A stretch of DNA of 64,000 bases from Proluteimonas flavola (GCF_021191705.1 NZ_JAIWPU010000031.1:1-64000), one strand, 5' to 3'. Numbered from the stretch's first letter, positions 47,450-56,791 are shown. Made by a program: numbers and translations. Notes: generated from the sequence alone by a model not told the origin.

Positions 47450-49723
47450 TCAGAACTTCGCCGTGAACTCCACGCCCCAGGTCCGTGGTTCGTTGATGAA
47501 CCCCGTCAGGTTGTTGAAGTCGATGCCGCCGACGATGCGCGTGCTGTCGGTGATGTTGCGGCCGAACACGGCGAGGTCGTAATTGCCCTGGTTCCAGTTC
47601 GTGCCCACGCGCAGGCCGCCTTCCAGCGACGAACGCCCGCGGAACTCGGGCGATTCGTACAGGAAGAAGTTGACCTGCCCGCGGTAGGCCCAGTCGGTGT
47701 AGACGTAGAACTCGGCGTCGTCGCCCACCGGTACGCCCCAGCGCGCGGTGAGGTTGTGGATCCACTTCGGCGCCTGCGGCAGCGGGTTGCCGTCGACGCG
47801 GGCGAAGGTCTCGCCGTCGATGACGACGGTCGGGTCGGCGATCGTGCAGCCACCGCCGCAGACCGCGACCGCGAGGTCCGGATCGCGGATCTCGGTGTCG
47901 TTGTAGCTCGTGCCCCAGGTCACCAGCAGCGTGTCGGTAAGCCAGGCCTGCACGTCGAGTTCGGCGCCCTGGCCGATCGATTTGTCGGCGTTGAGCAGGA
48001 TCGCCTGGTTGGTCGCGCCGCCGACGGCGATCAGCTGCTGGCCGTCGACGTCGTAGCGGAACAGGTTGAAGCCGATGCGGCCGCGGCGGTCCCACAGGTC
48101 CGCCTTGATGCCGACCTCGTACGAAATCACTTCTTCCGAATCGGCGACCGAGATGCCGCCGAACGCGAGACGGCCCTGGATCGACGGCGCTCGGAAACCC
48201 CTGGCGACGCGGCCGTAGAGGTTCACGTCGTCGTTGAGCGCGTAGACCGCGCTCGCGTCCCAGCTGACGTCGTCGACATCGGTGGTCTCGAAGAACGGGC
48301 CGCCGACCGGCGTGCCGAAGGGCACCGCCTGCAGCACGCTGGCGCTGAAATCCTTCTTGTCCTGCGTATAGCGCAGGCCGCCGCGCAGCTTGAGCTTCTC
48401 GTTGACGTCGTACTCGCCGGACGCGAACAGCGCCCACGCGGTATTGCGCTGTTCCTGCACGGCGTGGCCGGTCTGCGGATTGCCGGGCGCGAGCGAGTCG
48501 TAGTTGAGGCTGTCGACGGTCAGTTCCTCGCGGAACCAGAACGCGCCGGCCTGCCAGTCGAAGGGACCATCGAGATTGGACTCGATGCGCACTTCCTGGG
48601 TGATCTGCTTGTGGTCGGGAATGCCGTCGGCCGATTCGGACGCGAACGGAATGACGCCAGGGCCGGAATCGGGCAGGAACACCGCGCCGTAACCACCGTC
48701 GATGTCGCCGCGGTTCAAGGATTCCAGGGTCTCGTAGCCGGTGATCGCGTACAGGCTGTAGCGGCCGAAATCCCAGCGCAGGCGGGCGCTGCCGCCCCAG
48801 GTTTCGAGGTCGGAGAAATTGACGCCGTCGACCGAAACCGAATCGCGATCGAAGCCCAGCGCGAACCGGTTGCTGCCCGGCTCGACGAGGTTCGCGCGGA
48901 ACAGGCGCGCGGTGCCGTTGAGATCGCGCCGGTGCAGATTGAACAGGCCTTCGAAGCCATCGCCCTCGTAGAGGAACTGCACGCGCGCGGCGGATTCGTC
49001 GTAGCCCTCGAAGCCGTCATTGGGCGCGCCGGCCAGGGTGTTGCGCACCGAATCGTCGCGGCGCTGGTACAGCGCCGATACGCGCGCCGACCAGCGCTCG
49101 GTCAATGCGCCGCCGACTGCGCCTTCGAAGTTCCACATGTTGTCGCTGCCGTAGGCCAGCTTGCCGTAACCCTCGAACTCCTGGCTCGGGCGGACCGAAT
49201 CGAACTTCACCACGCCGGCCGGCGTATTGCGCCCGAACAGCGTGCCCTGCGGGCCGCGCAGCACTTCGACGCCGGCGATGTCGAACACCGGGAAGCCCTT
49301 CAGCAGCGGGTTTTCCAGCACCACGTCGTCGTAGATCAGCGAGACCGGCTGCGAGGCATTGAGATCGAAGTCGGTATTGCCGAGACCGCGGATGTAGAAG
49401 CGCGGAAACGCGCGGCCGTAGCTCGATTCGATGTTGAGGCTGGGCACGCGGCCCGACAGGAAGCGGATGTCGGTGCCGCCGCTGCCGAGCACGCCGAGCT
49501 TCTCGGCATCGAGCGTGGTGATCGACACCGGCACGTCCTGGATGTTCTCCACGCGGCGCTGCGCGGTGACCTGCACCGCATCGAGCGTGGCGGCGCGTTC
49601 CTGCGGCGCGGCGGCGGGCGTGGCCGCATCCTGCGCGAAGACCCCCGCCGGCAGGGCGCACGCGAGTGCGAGGGCAAGTCGGGCGGGACGGAGCGCGGTC
49701 TGGCGGGCGCGGCTGGACGACAT
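47450..49723 (-). CDS. TonB-dependent receptor (CirA/Caulobacter-type)
   Basis: A 757-aa outer-membrane receptor with signal peptide (LALALACALPAGVFAQ), TonB-box-like LDAVQVTAQRRVENIQDVPV, plug motif GVEVLRGPQGTLFGRNTPAGVV (about 120-140) and a barrel ending EFTAKF. The RGPQGTLFGRNT plug word marks the large receptor subgroup seen in xanthomonads and caulobacters, distinct from the YGSDAI group at 27-32 kb. Barrel-loop cysteines (VCGGGCTIADP) could form a disulfide. The ATG at 49723 has GAGG eight bases upstream. Confidence 0.93.
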   Translation of the reverse strand: MSSSRARQTALRPARLALALACALPAGVFAQDAATPAAAPQERAATLDAVQVTAQRRVENIQDVPVSITTLDAEKLGVLGSGGTDIRFLSGRVPSLNIESSYGRAFPRFYIRGLGNTDFDLNASQPVSLIYDDVVLENPLLKGFPVFDIAGVEVLRGPQGTLFGRNTPAGVVKFDSVRPSQEFEGYGKLAYGSDNMWNFEGAVGGALTERWSARVSALYQRRDDSVRNTLAGAPNDGFEGYDESAARVQFLYEGDGFEGLFNLHRRDLNGTARLFRANLVEPGSNRFALGFDRDSVSVDGVNFSDLETWGGSARLRWDFGRYSLYAITGYETLESLNRGDIDGGYGAVFLPDSGPGVIPFASESADGIPDHKQITQEVRIESNLDGPFDWQAGAFWFREELTVDSLNYDSLAPGNPQTGHAVQEQRNTAWALFASGEYDVNEKLKLRGGLRYTQDKKDFSASVLQAVPFGTPVGGPFFETTDVDDVSWDASAVYALNDDVNLYGRVARGFRAPSIQGRLAFGGISVADSEEVISYEVGIKADLWDRRGRIGFNLFRYDVDGQQLIAVGGATNQAILLNADKSIGQGAELDVQAWLTDTLLVTWGTSYNDTEIRDPDLAVAVCGGGCTIADPTVVIDGETFARVDGNPLPQAPKWIHNLTARWGVPVGDDAEFYVYTDWAYRGQVNFFLYESPEFRGRSSLEGGLRVGTNWNQGNYDLAVFGRNITDSTRIVGGIDFNNLTGFINEPRTWGVEFTAKF

Positions 49724-49761
49724 GGGGAACACCTCGGCGGGCAGGGTGTGGCGCGGGATGA

Positions 49762-50241
49762 TCAGAACGAGACGTCGGCGTGCAGCTGCGAGCGCAGCAC
49801 CGACAGATGACCGGTTTCCTGTTTCCATGCGGTGCGGATGGCCTCGATCGCGGCGGCCTGCTCCGGCGTATCGGGATGATGCACCACCAGTTCCTTGGAG
49901 CGCAGGCGCGACGGCGTGCTGGCGCCCGGCGGCAGCCACTGGCCGTAGACGTCGATCACGCTCAGGCCCTTGGGAAAGCGCGGGGTGACTTCGCGGTCGA
50001 GGAAGTCGAGCCAGCGCTGTTCCGAGGCTGCGGTCTCCTCTGGCGAGGCTGCCCACTGGCCGGTCGCGAAGTACAGCTCGGTGCGCACCCAGCCCCGGCC
50101 TTCGGCAGGTCGCGCCGCGTCGCCGTGATAGGCCGAGGTCACCACGGCCGGTACGCCGGGCGCCGGTGCGGGCGCGCTGGTGGCGCAGGCGGCGAGCGCC
50201 GACGCGGCGAGGATCGACAGCAACGGACGGAACAGGGACAT
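49762..50241 (-). CDS. DUF3574-domain lipoprotein
   Basis: A 159-aa putative lipoprotein. Signal peptide and lipobox MSLFRPLLSILAASALAAC put the acyl-Cys at residue 19. The domain reads RTELYFATGQWAASPE, then WLDFLDREVTPRFPKGLSVIDVYGQW, the DUF3574 pattern, and ends AWKQETGHLSVLRSQLHADVSF. Function unknown. It lies upstream of the TonB receptor at 47450 (38-base gap, same strand) and divergent from the receptor at 50469. An upstream in-frame ATG adds ten residues but would weaken the signal peptide. Confidence 0.8.
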   Translation of the reverse strand: MSLFRPLLSILAASALAACATSAPAPAPGVPAVVTSAYHGDAARPAEGRGWVRTELYFATGQWAASPEETAASEQRWLDFLDREVTPRFPKGLSVIDVYGQWLPPGASTPSRLRSKELVVHHPDTPEQAAAIEAIRTAWKQETGHLSVLRSQLHADVSF

Positions 50242-50468
50242 GGCGACGGCCGGGACATGCGGGGCCGCCATGCTAGAGGCGTGGACGGCCGGGAATTGTT
50301 GCAGCGCCGCAACACTGTATCGCTCGATCCGGATGGACGTATGAATAACAGACGTGCTCAATGGCGGACCGGCCGCGCCCTGCGCGGTCACTGGTGCCGG
50401 GCGCCACGTCGCCCTCCCCGGATCGGCGCCCGGCACCGCCCCTCTCCCCGCCTCCGCCAGGAAATGCC

Positions 50469-52916
50469 ATGCCCATGCCGTCCGCCCGCCGCCTCGTCTC
50501 CACCCCCCTGGCGCTGGCCATCGCATGCGGCCTGGCCCTGCCGGCTGCGGCGCAGACCGCCGACACCGACGGCGCGACACGCCTGGATGCGGTGATCGTC
50601 ACCGGCACCCGCGCGACCGATCGCACGGTGCTCGAATCCACCTCGCCGATCGACGTGCTCGAGGCGGACGACCTGCGCCGCGCCGGTGCGGTCAACGGCG
50701 AACTCGGCGCTGCGCTGCAGGCGCTGCTGCCGTCGTTCAACATCCCGCGCCAGTCGAACTCCGGCGGCGCCGACCACATCCGCGCCGCGCAGCTGCGTGG
50801 CCTGTCGCCCGACCAGGTGCTGGTGCTGGTCAACGGCAAGCGCCGCCATGTCTCGTCGCTGGTGACCACGGGTTCGAAGGTCGGCCGCGGCACCACGCCG
50901 GTGGATTTCAACGCGATTCCGCTCAGCGCGATCAAGCGCATCGAAGTGCTGCGCGACGGCGCGGGCGCGCAGTACGGCGCCGATGCGGTCGCCGGCGTGA
51001 TCAACATCATCCTCGACGACGGCGGCGATGGCGGCGCGATCGAAGCCAGCTACGGCGCGCACCACACCAGGCTCGAACCGATCGACCGCAGGCTCACCGA
51101 CGGCCAGAGCGCATCGCTCGCGGCGAAGGTCGGCACCGCGCTCGGCGACGACGGCTTCCTGCGCGTGGGCCTGGAATACAAGGCACTCTCGCCGACCAAC
51201 CGCGCCGGCTTCGACCAGGTTCCGCCGTGGGACCAGACGCCGCGCAACCTCGCCCTGCAGGGCCAGCGCAACTATCACCACGGCAACGGCGCGGCCAGGG
51301 ACATCAACGGCTGGCTCAACACCGAGATCGCACTCGGCGAGTCCGCGACGTTCTACGCGTTCGGCACGTACCACCAGCGCGACACCGAAGGCGCGAACTA
51401 TTTCCGCTATCCCGACGGCGAAGCGAACTGGCTCGAGGTGTATCCGAACGGCTTCCGCCCGGTGTCGATCGGCGAGAACCTCGATGTTGCCGGTGTCGCC
51501 GGCGTGCGCGCGCAGTGGGGCGAGTGGGATGTCGACGCCAGCCTCAACCACGGCCGCAACGCGTTCACCTATCGCCTGCGCGATTCGATCAATGCCTCGC
51601 TCGGCCCGTCGAGCCCGACGCGCTTCAAGACCGGCGACTACGCGTTCGACCAGACGCTGGCCAACGTCGACGTCAGCCGCCTGTTCGCGCAGGGCGACAA
51701 CCTGCACACCTTCGCCACCGGCGTGGAATTCCGCGTCGAGAACTACGAGACCGGTGCCGGCGATCCGGCGAGCTATGCGGCCGGTCCGTTCACCGATCGC
51801 CCGACCGGCTCACAGGCCGGCGGCGGCCTGACCCCGCAGGACGAGGCCGACCTCGACCGCGATGTCGCCAGCGTCTACGCCAGCGTGTCGAGCAGCTTCG
51901 GCGAGAAGCTCAGCACCGACGCCGCAGTGCGCTACGAGCACTACAGCGACTTCGGCGGCGAAGTGACCGGCAAGCTCGCCGCGCGCTACGAGTTCGTGCC
52001 GGCGTTCGCGCTGCGTGGCGCGCTGTCGAAGAACTTCCGCGCACCGTCGCTCGGCCAGATCGGCTACGAGTCCACCGGCACCGGCTACAACGCCGCCGGC
52101 CAGCTGATCCAGAGCCGCCTGCTGTCGGTGAACAACCCGATCGCCCGCGCGCTTGGCGCGACCGACCTCACGCCCGAGCAGTCGATCAACGCCAGCCTCG
52201 GCTTCACCAGCCGCGTCGGAGAGACCTTCGATTTCTCGCTGGATCTGTTCCAGATCGACATCGACGACCGCGTCGCGCTGTCGGAAGCGATCACCAGCGA
52301 TGCGCTGACCGACTTCATCGACGCCGAATTCGGCGTGCCGGGTGTGCAGAGCGTCAGCTTCTTCACCAATGCCGCCGACACGCGCACGCGCGGCGCCGAG
52401 GCCGTCGCCAACTGGCGCCATCCGCTGGCCGGCGGTTCGCTGCTGCTGACCGGCACCTGGAGCTATGCCGACACCGAGATCAAGCGCATCGTCGCGACGC
52501 CGGCCGCGCTGTCGGCGGTGGTGCCGGACGCGGTGCTGTTCGGCGTCGAGGAAAGCAATACGCTGACCGACGCCGCCCCGCGCACGCGCTCGGCCTTCAC
52601 CGGCACCTGGGCGAACGACCGCTGGAACCTGCTCGCCCGCGTGACCCGCCACGGCAGCACCAAGCGCGTCTTCAACTTCGGCGGCGGCTTCGAGCCCGAG
52701 CAGGTCTACGGCGCGAAATGGCAGCTCGATGCGGAAGCGGAAGTGCGCCTCGGCGAGAAGTGGACGCTCGCCATCGGCGGCCAGAACCTGACCGACGAAT
52801 ACGCCGACCTGTCGAACGAGGACATCTTCTACTTCGGCAACCTGCCCTACGACGTGCTGTCGGGCATCGGCAGCAGCGGCGCGTACTACTACACGCGGGT
52901 GCGGTACGCGTTCTGA
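50469..52916 (+). CDS. TonB-dependent receptor (third member of the 27-32 kb subgroup)
   Basis: An 815-aa outer-membrane receptor. Signal peptide (ALAIACGLALPAAAQ), LDAVIVTGTRATDRTVLEST, plug AIKRIEVLRDGAGAQYGADAVAG and C-terminal RVRYAF. Many barrel words match the tandem pair at 27175 and 29778 (GVEFRVENYETGAGDPASYAAG, SKNFRAPSLGQIGY, FFTNAADTRTRGAE), so it is a diverged paralogue. AGGA precedes the ATG at 50469; an ATG two codons later is also possible. It is divergent from the DUF3574 lipoprotein gene. Confidence 0.93.
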   Translation: MPMPSARRLVSTPLALAIACGLALPAAAQTADTDGATRLDAVIVTGTRATDRTVLESTSPIDVLEADDLRRAGAVNGELGAALQALLPSFNIPRQSNSGGADHIRAAQLRGLSPDQVLVLVNGKRRHVSSLVTTGSKVGRGTTPVDFNAIPLSAIKRIEVLRDGAGAQYGADAVAGVINIILDDGGDGGAIEASYGAHHTRLEPIDRRLTDGQSASLAAKVGTALGDDGFLRVGLEYKALSPTNRAGFDQVPPWDQTPRNLALQGQRNYHHGNGAARDINGWLNTEIALGESATFYAFGTYHQRDTEGANYFRYPDGEANWLEVYPNGFRPVSIGENLDVAGVAGVRAQWGEWDVDASLNHGRNAFTYRLRDSINASLGPSSPTRFKTGDYAFDQTLANVDVSRLFAQGDNLHTFATGVEFRVENYETGAGDPASYAAGPFTDRPTGSQAGGGLTPQDEADLDRDVASVYASVSSSFGEKLSTDAAVRYEHYSDFGGEVTGKLAARYEFVPAFALRGALSKNFRAPSLGQIGYESTGTGYNAAGQLIQSRLLSVNNPIARALGATDLTPEQSINASLGFTSRVGETFDFSLDLFQIDIDDRVALSEAITSDALTDFIDAEFGVPGVQSVSFFTNAADTRTRGAEAVANWRHPLAGGSLLLTGTWSYADTEIKRIVATPAALSAVVPDAVLFGVEESNTLTDAAPRTRSAFTGTWANDRWNLLARVTRHGSTKRVFNFGGGFEPEQVYGAKWQLDAEAEVRLGEKWTLAIGGQNLTDEYADLSNEDIFYFGNLPYDVLSGIGSSGAYYYTRVRYAF

Positions 52917-52951
52917 TCGAGGCGTCGCAGCCGCAGAGCGCATTACCTGCC

Positions 52952-53101
52952 CCTTCCCCCGCATGCGGGGGAAGGCTGGGATGGGGGCAAACCCTCCGAT
53001 CGCTTGACGACGGACTTCAAGCAGACGTTTGGCTGAGATCGTTGTCAGCGCGTCGCTGAAAGTTCGCCCCCACCCAACCCTCCCCCGCAAGCGGGGGAGG
53101 G
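52952..53101. repeat. Composite palindromic repeat (copy 3, reversed)
   Basis: CCTTCCCCCGCATGCGGGGGAAGG (52952-52975), GGGATGGGGGCAAAC, about 65 bases, then TTCGCCCCCACCCAA and CCCTCCCCCGCAAGCGGGGGAGGG (53078-53101). It is the reverse-orientation counterpart of copies 1 and 2, in the convergent gap between a TonB receptor and pgeF. Confidence 0.75.
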
Positions 53102-53102
53102 C

Positions 53103-53867
53103 TTACGCGATCCACACCAGCGTCGCGATCCGCCCAGTGCGCGCATCCCGACGATGCGAAAAGAACGCATCCCGCTCAGCGATCGTGTCCCGGTCGCCGC
53201 CGTGGATCGCATCCACGCGGATTCCCAACGCCTCGAGACGCCGCTGCGCCAGCGCGTACAGATCGACGCGCCAATGCCCGTCACGCGTCGCCACGAACGC
53301 AGCCTCCGCGCCCGGATCGCCCGCGACGAATGCATCACGCACCTCCGCGCCAATCTCGTAGGACGCCGGTCCCGCTGCCGGCCCCAGCCACACCCGCAAC
53401 TCTGCCGGCGAGGTCCGCATCGCCGCGACCGTCGCTTCGAGCACGCCCGCTGCCAGGCCGCGCCAGCCCGCGTGCGCAGCACCGATCTCACTGCCGTCAT
53501 CGGCAGCGAACACGACCGGCAGGCAGTCGGCGGTGAGGATCGCGAGCACCACGCCCGCCTCCGACGTCACCGAGGCATCGGCCTCCACCAGCACCTGCTG
53601 CGCATCGCCCGCCGGCGCGACGAAGCGCGCGACATCGACGCCGTGCACCTGTTGCAGCCAGTGCGGCGGCGATGGCAGGCCGGCGATGTCGACCAGTGCG
53701 TCGCGATTGCGCGCGACCGCATCCGGCGCGTCACCGGCGGCGCTGCGGTGGTTGCCGAGATTGAAACTGTCGAACGGGGCCTGCGACACGCCGGCGCCAT
53801 GGCGCAGCGTCGTCAGCGCCCGCACGCCGCGCGGCGCGGGCCAGGCGGCGTGCAGCAGCGCGCTCAC
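53103..53867 (-). CDS. pgeF: PgeF/YfiH-family laccase-domain protein (peptidoglycan editing factor)
   Basis: A 254-aa copper/zinc-dependent protein of the YfiH family; in E. coli PgeF proofreads peptidoglycan precursors and related proteins act as purine nucleosidases. Metal-ligand motifs are [15 protein letters not shown] and AAHAGWRGL. The GTG at 53867 overlaps the rluD stop (GTGA) and gives the usual length; longer extensions run through rluD. The order rluD-pgeF is conserved in gammaproteobacteria. Confidence 0.92.
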   Translation of the reverse strand: MSALLHAAWPAPRGVRALTTLRHGAGVSQAPFDSFNLGNHRSAAGDAPDAVARNRDALVDIAGLPSPPHWLQQVHGVDVARFVAPAGDAQQVLVEADASVTSEAGVVLAILTADCLPVVFAADDGSEIGAAHAGWRGLAAGVLEATVAAMRTSPAELRVWLGPAAGPASYEIGAEVRDAFVAGDPGAEAAFVATRDGHWRVDLYALAQRRLEALGIRVDAIHGGDRDTIAERDAFFSHRRDARTGRIATLVWIA

Positions 53868-54853
53868 CGGCGGCCCATCTCCGCGTGCTGGATCGCGTCC
53901 GCACGCAGCACTTTCAGCAGGACCTGCATGTCTTCGGGCAGCGGCGCGCTGCAGCGCACGGCCTCGCCGGTGACCGGATGCCTGAACTCCAGCGTCTCGG
54001 CGTGCAGCGCCTGGCGGCGGAATCCGCGCAGCGTCGCGATCATCTCGTCGGACGCGCCCTTGGGCAGCTTCAGCGAGCCGCCGTAGAGCGGATCGCCGAG
54101 GATCGCGTGGCGCAGATGCGCCATGTGCACGCGGATCTGGTGCGTGCGCCCGGTCTCGAGCCGGCATTCGAGCGCGGTGTGCGCGCGGAAGCGTTCGCGC
54201 AGACGGTAATGGGTGACGGCCTCGCGGCCGTCCTCGCGCACGCCCATGCGCAGGCGGTCGCGCGGGTGCCGATCGATCGGCGCATCCGCGGTGCCGCCCG
54301 AGACCAGCGCGCCGACCACGACCGCCAGGTACTGGCGATGCACGTCGCGCGCCGACAGCTGCTCGACCAGCGCGTTGTGCGCTTCGAGCGTGCGCGCGAC
54401 CACCATGACGCCCGAGGTGTCCTTGTCCAGCCGGTGCACGATGCCCGCGCGCGGCAGCGTCGCCAGCGACGCATCGCGGAACAGCAGCGCATTGACCAGG
54501 GTGCCGTCGTGATTGCCGGCGCCCGGGTGCACGACCAGCCCGGCCGGCTTGTCGACCACGATCACCTGGTCGTCCTCGAACAGGACCGACAGCGGGATGT
54601 CCTGCGGCTCGGCCGTGGTCTGGGTGTCCAGCACGACGTTCAGGCTGATGGCCTCCCCGCCCACCACGGCGTCGCGCGGACGCGGCACGACGCCGTCCAG
54701 CAGCACCTCGCCCGATTTGATCCAGGTGGTCAGCCTGGAGCGGGAGAACTGGGGGAACAGTTCGGCGAGCACGGCGTCGAAACGGCGCCCTGCCGCGGCA
54801 TCCGGCACCGTGGCGGTGCGCTGGTCGGAGAGGTCGCTGGGGTCTTGCTGCAT
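53864..54853 (-). CDS. rluD: 23S rRNA pseudouridine synthase RluD
   Basis: A 329-aa enzyme that makes pseudouridines in helix 69 of 23S rRNA. An S4-like N-terminal domain ([28 protein letters not shown]) precedes the synthase domain with [18 protein letters not shown]143 being the catalytic aspartate, and [15 protein letters not shown]. The ATG at 54853 follows a short divergent region shared with bamD. It is translationally coupled to pgeF (GTGA). Confidence 0.95.
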   Translation of the reverse strand: MQQDPSDLSDQRTATVPDAAAGRRFDAVLAELFPQFSRSRLTTWIKSGEVLLDGVVPRPRDAVVGGEAISLNVVLDTQTTAEPQDIPLSVLFEDDQVIVVDKPAGLVVHPGAGNHDGTLVNALLFRDASLATLPRAGIVHRLDKDTSGVMVVARTLEAHNALVEQLSARDVHRQYLAVVVGALVSGGTADAPIDRHPRDRLRMGVREDGREAVTHYRLRERFRAHTALECRLETGRTHQIRVHMAHLRHAILGDPLYGGSLKLPKGASDEMIATLRGFRRQALHAETLEFRHPVTGEAVRCSAPLPEDMQVLLKVLRADAIQHAEMGRR

Positions 54854-54943
54854 CGGGACGGCTCGGGTTCAGGCGGGGAAAGCCGGGCGATCCGCCCGGA
54901 CTGTTATTATCCGCAGTTCGTGCCCATACGCCCAAATGACCCC

Positions 54944-55813
54944 ATGACCCCACGCCCCGCCTCGCCGTTCCGCGCCCTGGCCCGCACTTCGCTGCTCCTG
55001 CTGCTGGTCGTCATGGTCGCCACCGGCTGCTCCCGCGGCAACACCAAGGACGACGAGAATGAAGGCGTGCCCGTCGCCGAGCTCTACCAGAAGGGCCACG
55101 ACTCGATGCGCAAGGGCAACTGGAGCAACGGCGCCACCTCGTTCCGCCGCCTCGTCGCCCAGTACCCGTACGGTCCCTACACCGAGCAGGCGCTGGTCGA
55201 GACCGCGTACGCCAACTACAAGATGGGCAACAACGAGGAAGCGATCTCGGGCATCGACCGCTTCATCCGTACCTATCCCACGCACCGCAACATCCCCTAC
55301 ATGTACTACCTGCGCGGCCTGGTGAACTCCAACCGCGACACGGTGTTCCTGCAGCGCGTGTGGAGCCTGGACAGCAGCCGTCGCGACCTCGCCTCGCCCA
55401 ACCAGGCCTACGCGGACTTCAACACGGTCGCCGACCGCTATCCGAACAGCCGCTACGCCGCCGACGCGCGGGCGCGCATGGCGACGCTGCGCAACCTGTT
55501 CGCGCGTCACGAGATCGAGACCGGCCTGTACTACCTGCGCCGCGAGGCCTACGTGGCCGCCGCGCAGCGTGCGACCTACCTGCTCGAGACCTACCCGCAG
55601 AGCGAGTACCAGAACGACGCGGTCGCGCTGCTCGCGGCGAGCTACGCCAACCTCGGCAACGACACGCTGGCCGCCGATGCGCGTCGCGTGCTCGAGCGGA
55701 ACGAACCGGATCACCCGTCGCTGACCGGCAAGTGGCCGAACGAGCCGTGGAAGATCCGCCGCCTCAACCCGTTCGCCAGCGAACGCACCGCGATCGACAA
55801 CGACCGCGACTGA
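54944..55813 (+). CDS. bamD: Outer membrane protein assembly factor BamD
   Basis: A 289-aa lipoprotein component of the BAM complex that inserts beta-barrels. Signal peptide LLLLLVVMVATGC with the lipobox ATGC puts the acyl-Cys at 29. Five TPR-like repeats follow, including MRKGNWSNGATSFRRLVAQY and YPYGPYTEQALVETAYANYK, with RHEIETGLYYLRREAYVAA near the C-terminus. It is divergent from rluD, as in other gammaproteobacteria. A strong terminator follows. Confidence 0.95.
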   Translation: MTPRPASPFRALARTSLLLLLVVMVATGCSRGNTKDDENEGVPVAELYQKGHDSMRKGNWSNGATSFRRLVAQYPYGPYTEQALVETAYANYKMGNNEEAISGIDRFIRTYPTHRNIPYMYYLRGLVNSNRDTVFLQRVWSLDSSRRDLASPNQAYADFNTVADRYPNSRYAADARARMATLRNLFARHEIETGLYYLRREAYVAAAQRATYLLETYPQSEYQNDAVALLAASYANLGNDTLAADARRVLERNEPDHPSLTGKWPNEPWKIRRLNPFASERTAIDNDRD

Positions 55814-55832
55814 GGTCGCAGGTTGTTGGATG

Positions 55833-55865
55833 AAAACGCCGCCTTCGGGCGGCGTTTTGCTTTTT
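55833..55865 (+). terminator. Rho-independent terminator of bamD
   Basis: AAAACGCCGCC, loop TTCG, GGCGGCGTTTT then GCTTTTTGC: an 11-bp stem with a stable tetraloop and a T-rich tail, 20 bases after the bamD stop. Confidence 0.9.
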
Positions 55866-55886
55866 GCGATCTGCGGGTCTTTGGCT

Positions 55887-56672
55887 GGCTTCGGCTTCGG
55901 CTTCGGCTTCGGTTTCGGCTTTGACAGCTTGGCTCCCCTGCCGTCATTCCCGCGAAGGCGGGAATCCAAGGACTTTAGGTTTCGAAGGCACGACGTCCTT
56001 GGATTCCCGCCTTCGCGGGAATGACGAGCTTTGGCTTTGGCTTCCAGCTCTTGATCTGAATCGAGCCGTAGAGCGAGCCGAGCACCGGAGTCTGGCGCGG
56101 CCGAAGAGCAGCCCATGTCTGAGCGCAGCGAGTTTGGGCTGCGTGCCGCGTCAGGCGAGGAGCGGAGGGGACCGATGCGGCTTCATCGCATCGGCTCGCG
56201 TCCGGCGAAGACGGTTTTGCTTACTTTTGCCAAGACAAAAGTAAGCCGCGCGACAGCGCGGAAGCTCTGTACTTGATCTTCGCTCCTGCGGTTGATTCTT
56301 TATTTGCTTGGAATGTCGAAGTCGAGGCGACGAGCGAAGAAGCGCAAACAAGTGCAGGGCTTTCGCCCGCTGCGCGTGCGAGTCCCTTTTGGATGGACCC
56401 AAAAGGAACCAAAAGGTCCCTTCGCCGGACGCGATCCGCCGCGATACCGCCGCGGCGGTCCCCTGCGCTTCTCGGACGACGGGGCACATTGGGACCTTCA
56501 CGGTTCCGCAGCCCAAACTCGCTGCGCTCAGACATGGGCTGCTCTTCGACCCCGCCGCCCTGCGATGCTCGGCTCGCTCTACGGCTCGATTCAGATCAAA
56601 GGCGCAAGCCACAGCCACAGCCACAGCCACAGCCAAAGCGAAAGCGAAAGCGAAAGCGAAAGCGAAAGCGAA
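55887..56672. repeat. Large dyad-symmetric element with hexanucleotide arms
   Basis: Gene-free stretch between bamD and the acyltransferase (978 bases in all). Near-identical inverted arms of about 91 bases lie at 56053-56143 and 56507-56598; the arm begins GATCTGAATCGAGCCGTAGA and ends GTTTGGGCTGCG. Outside them are hexamer arrays: GGCTTC/GGCTTT units at 55887-55922 and 56028-56045 on the left, AGCCAC x4, AGCCAA and AGCGAA x6 at 56607-56672 on the right, which are themselves roughly inverse. The centre holds perfect hairpins at 56172-56194 (CCGATGCG stem) and 56219-56246 (GCTTACTTTTG stem), and CCTTTTGG/CCAAAAGG at 56385-56416. A separate dRS3-like inverted pair at 55943-56025 interrupts the left flank. 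Several long open frames here encode only repeats and are not credible genes. Confidence 0.8.
55943..56025. repeat. Inverted pair of GTCATTCCCGCGAAGGCGGGAAT repeats
   Basis: GTCATTCCCGCGAAGG reading into CGGGAATCCAAGG, and the inverse 83 bases later. Third copy of the family at 15997-16083 and 47251-47359, with another compensating stem change. It lies within the left hexamer array of the large dyad element. Confidence 0.8.
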
Positions 56673-56791
56673 CCGCAGAAGGCCTTGCGACGTCACAGGT
56701 CCGCCCGGCGGTACCCGTGCGAGGGGAACATTGAACACAGCCGACTTCCGGCACCTATCCCCACCCGCGCGACACCGCCTAGACTTCGGGC

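Noticed and set aside
53103..54953. 616-residue extension of PgeF
   Set aside because: The N-terminal half is the out-of-frame shadow of rluD; the GTG at 53867 gives the normal length and a GTGA overlap.
56607..56672. CRISPR-like array
   Set aside because: Units are six bases with no spacers; it is a simple tandem repeat.
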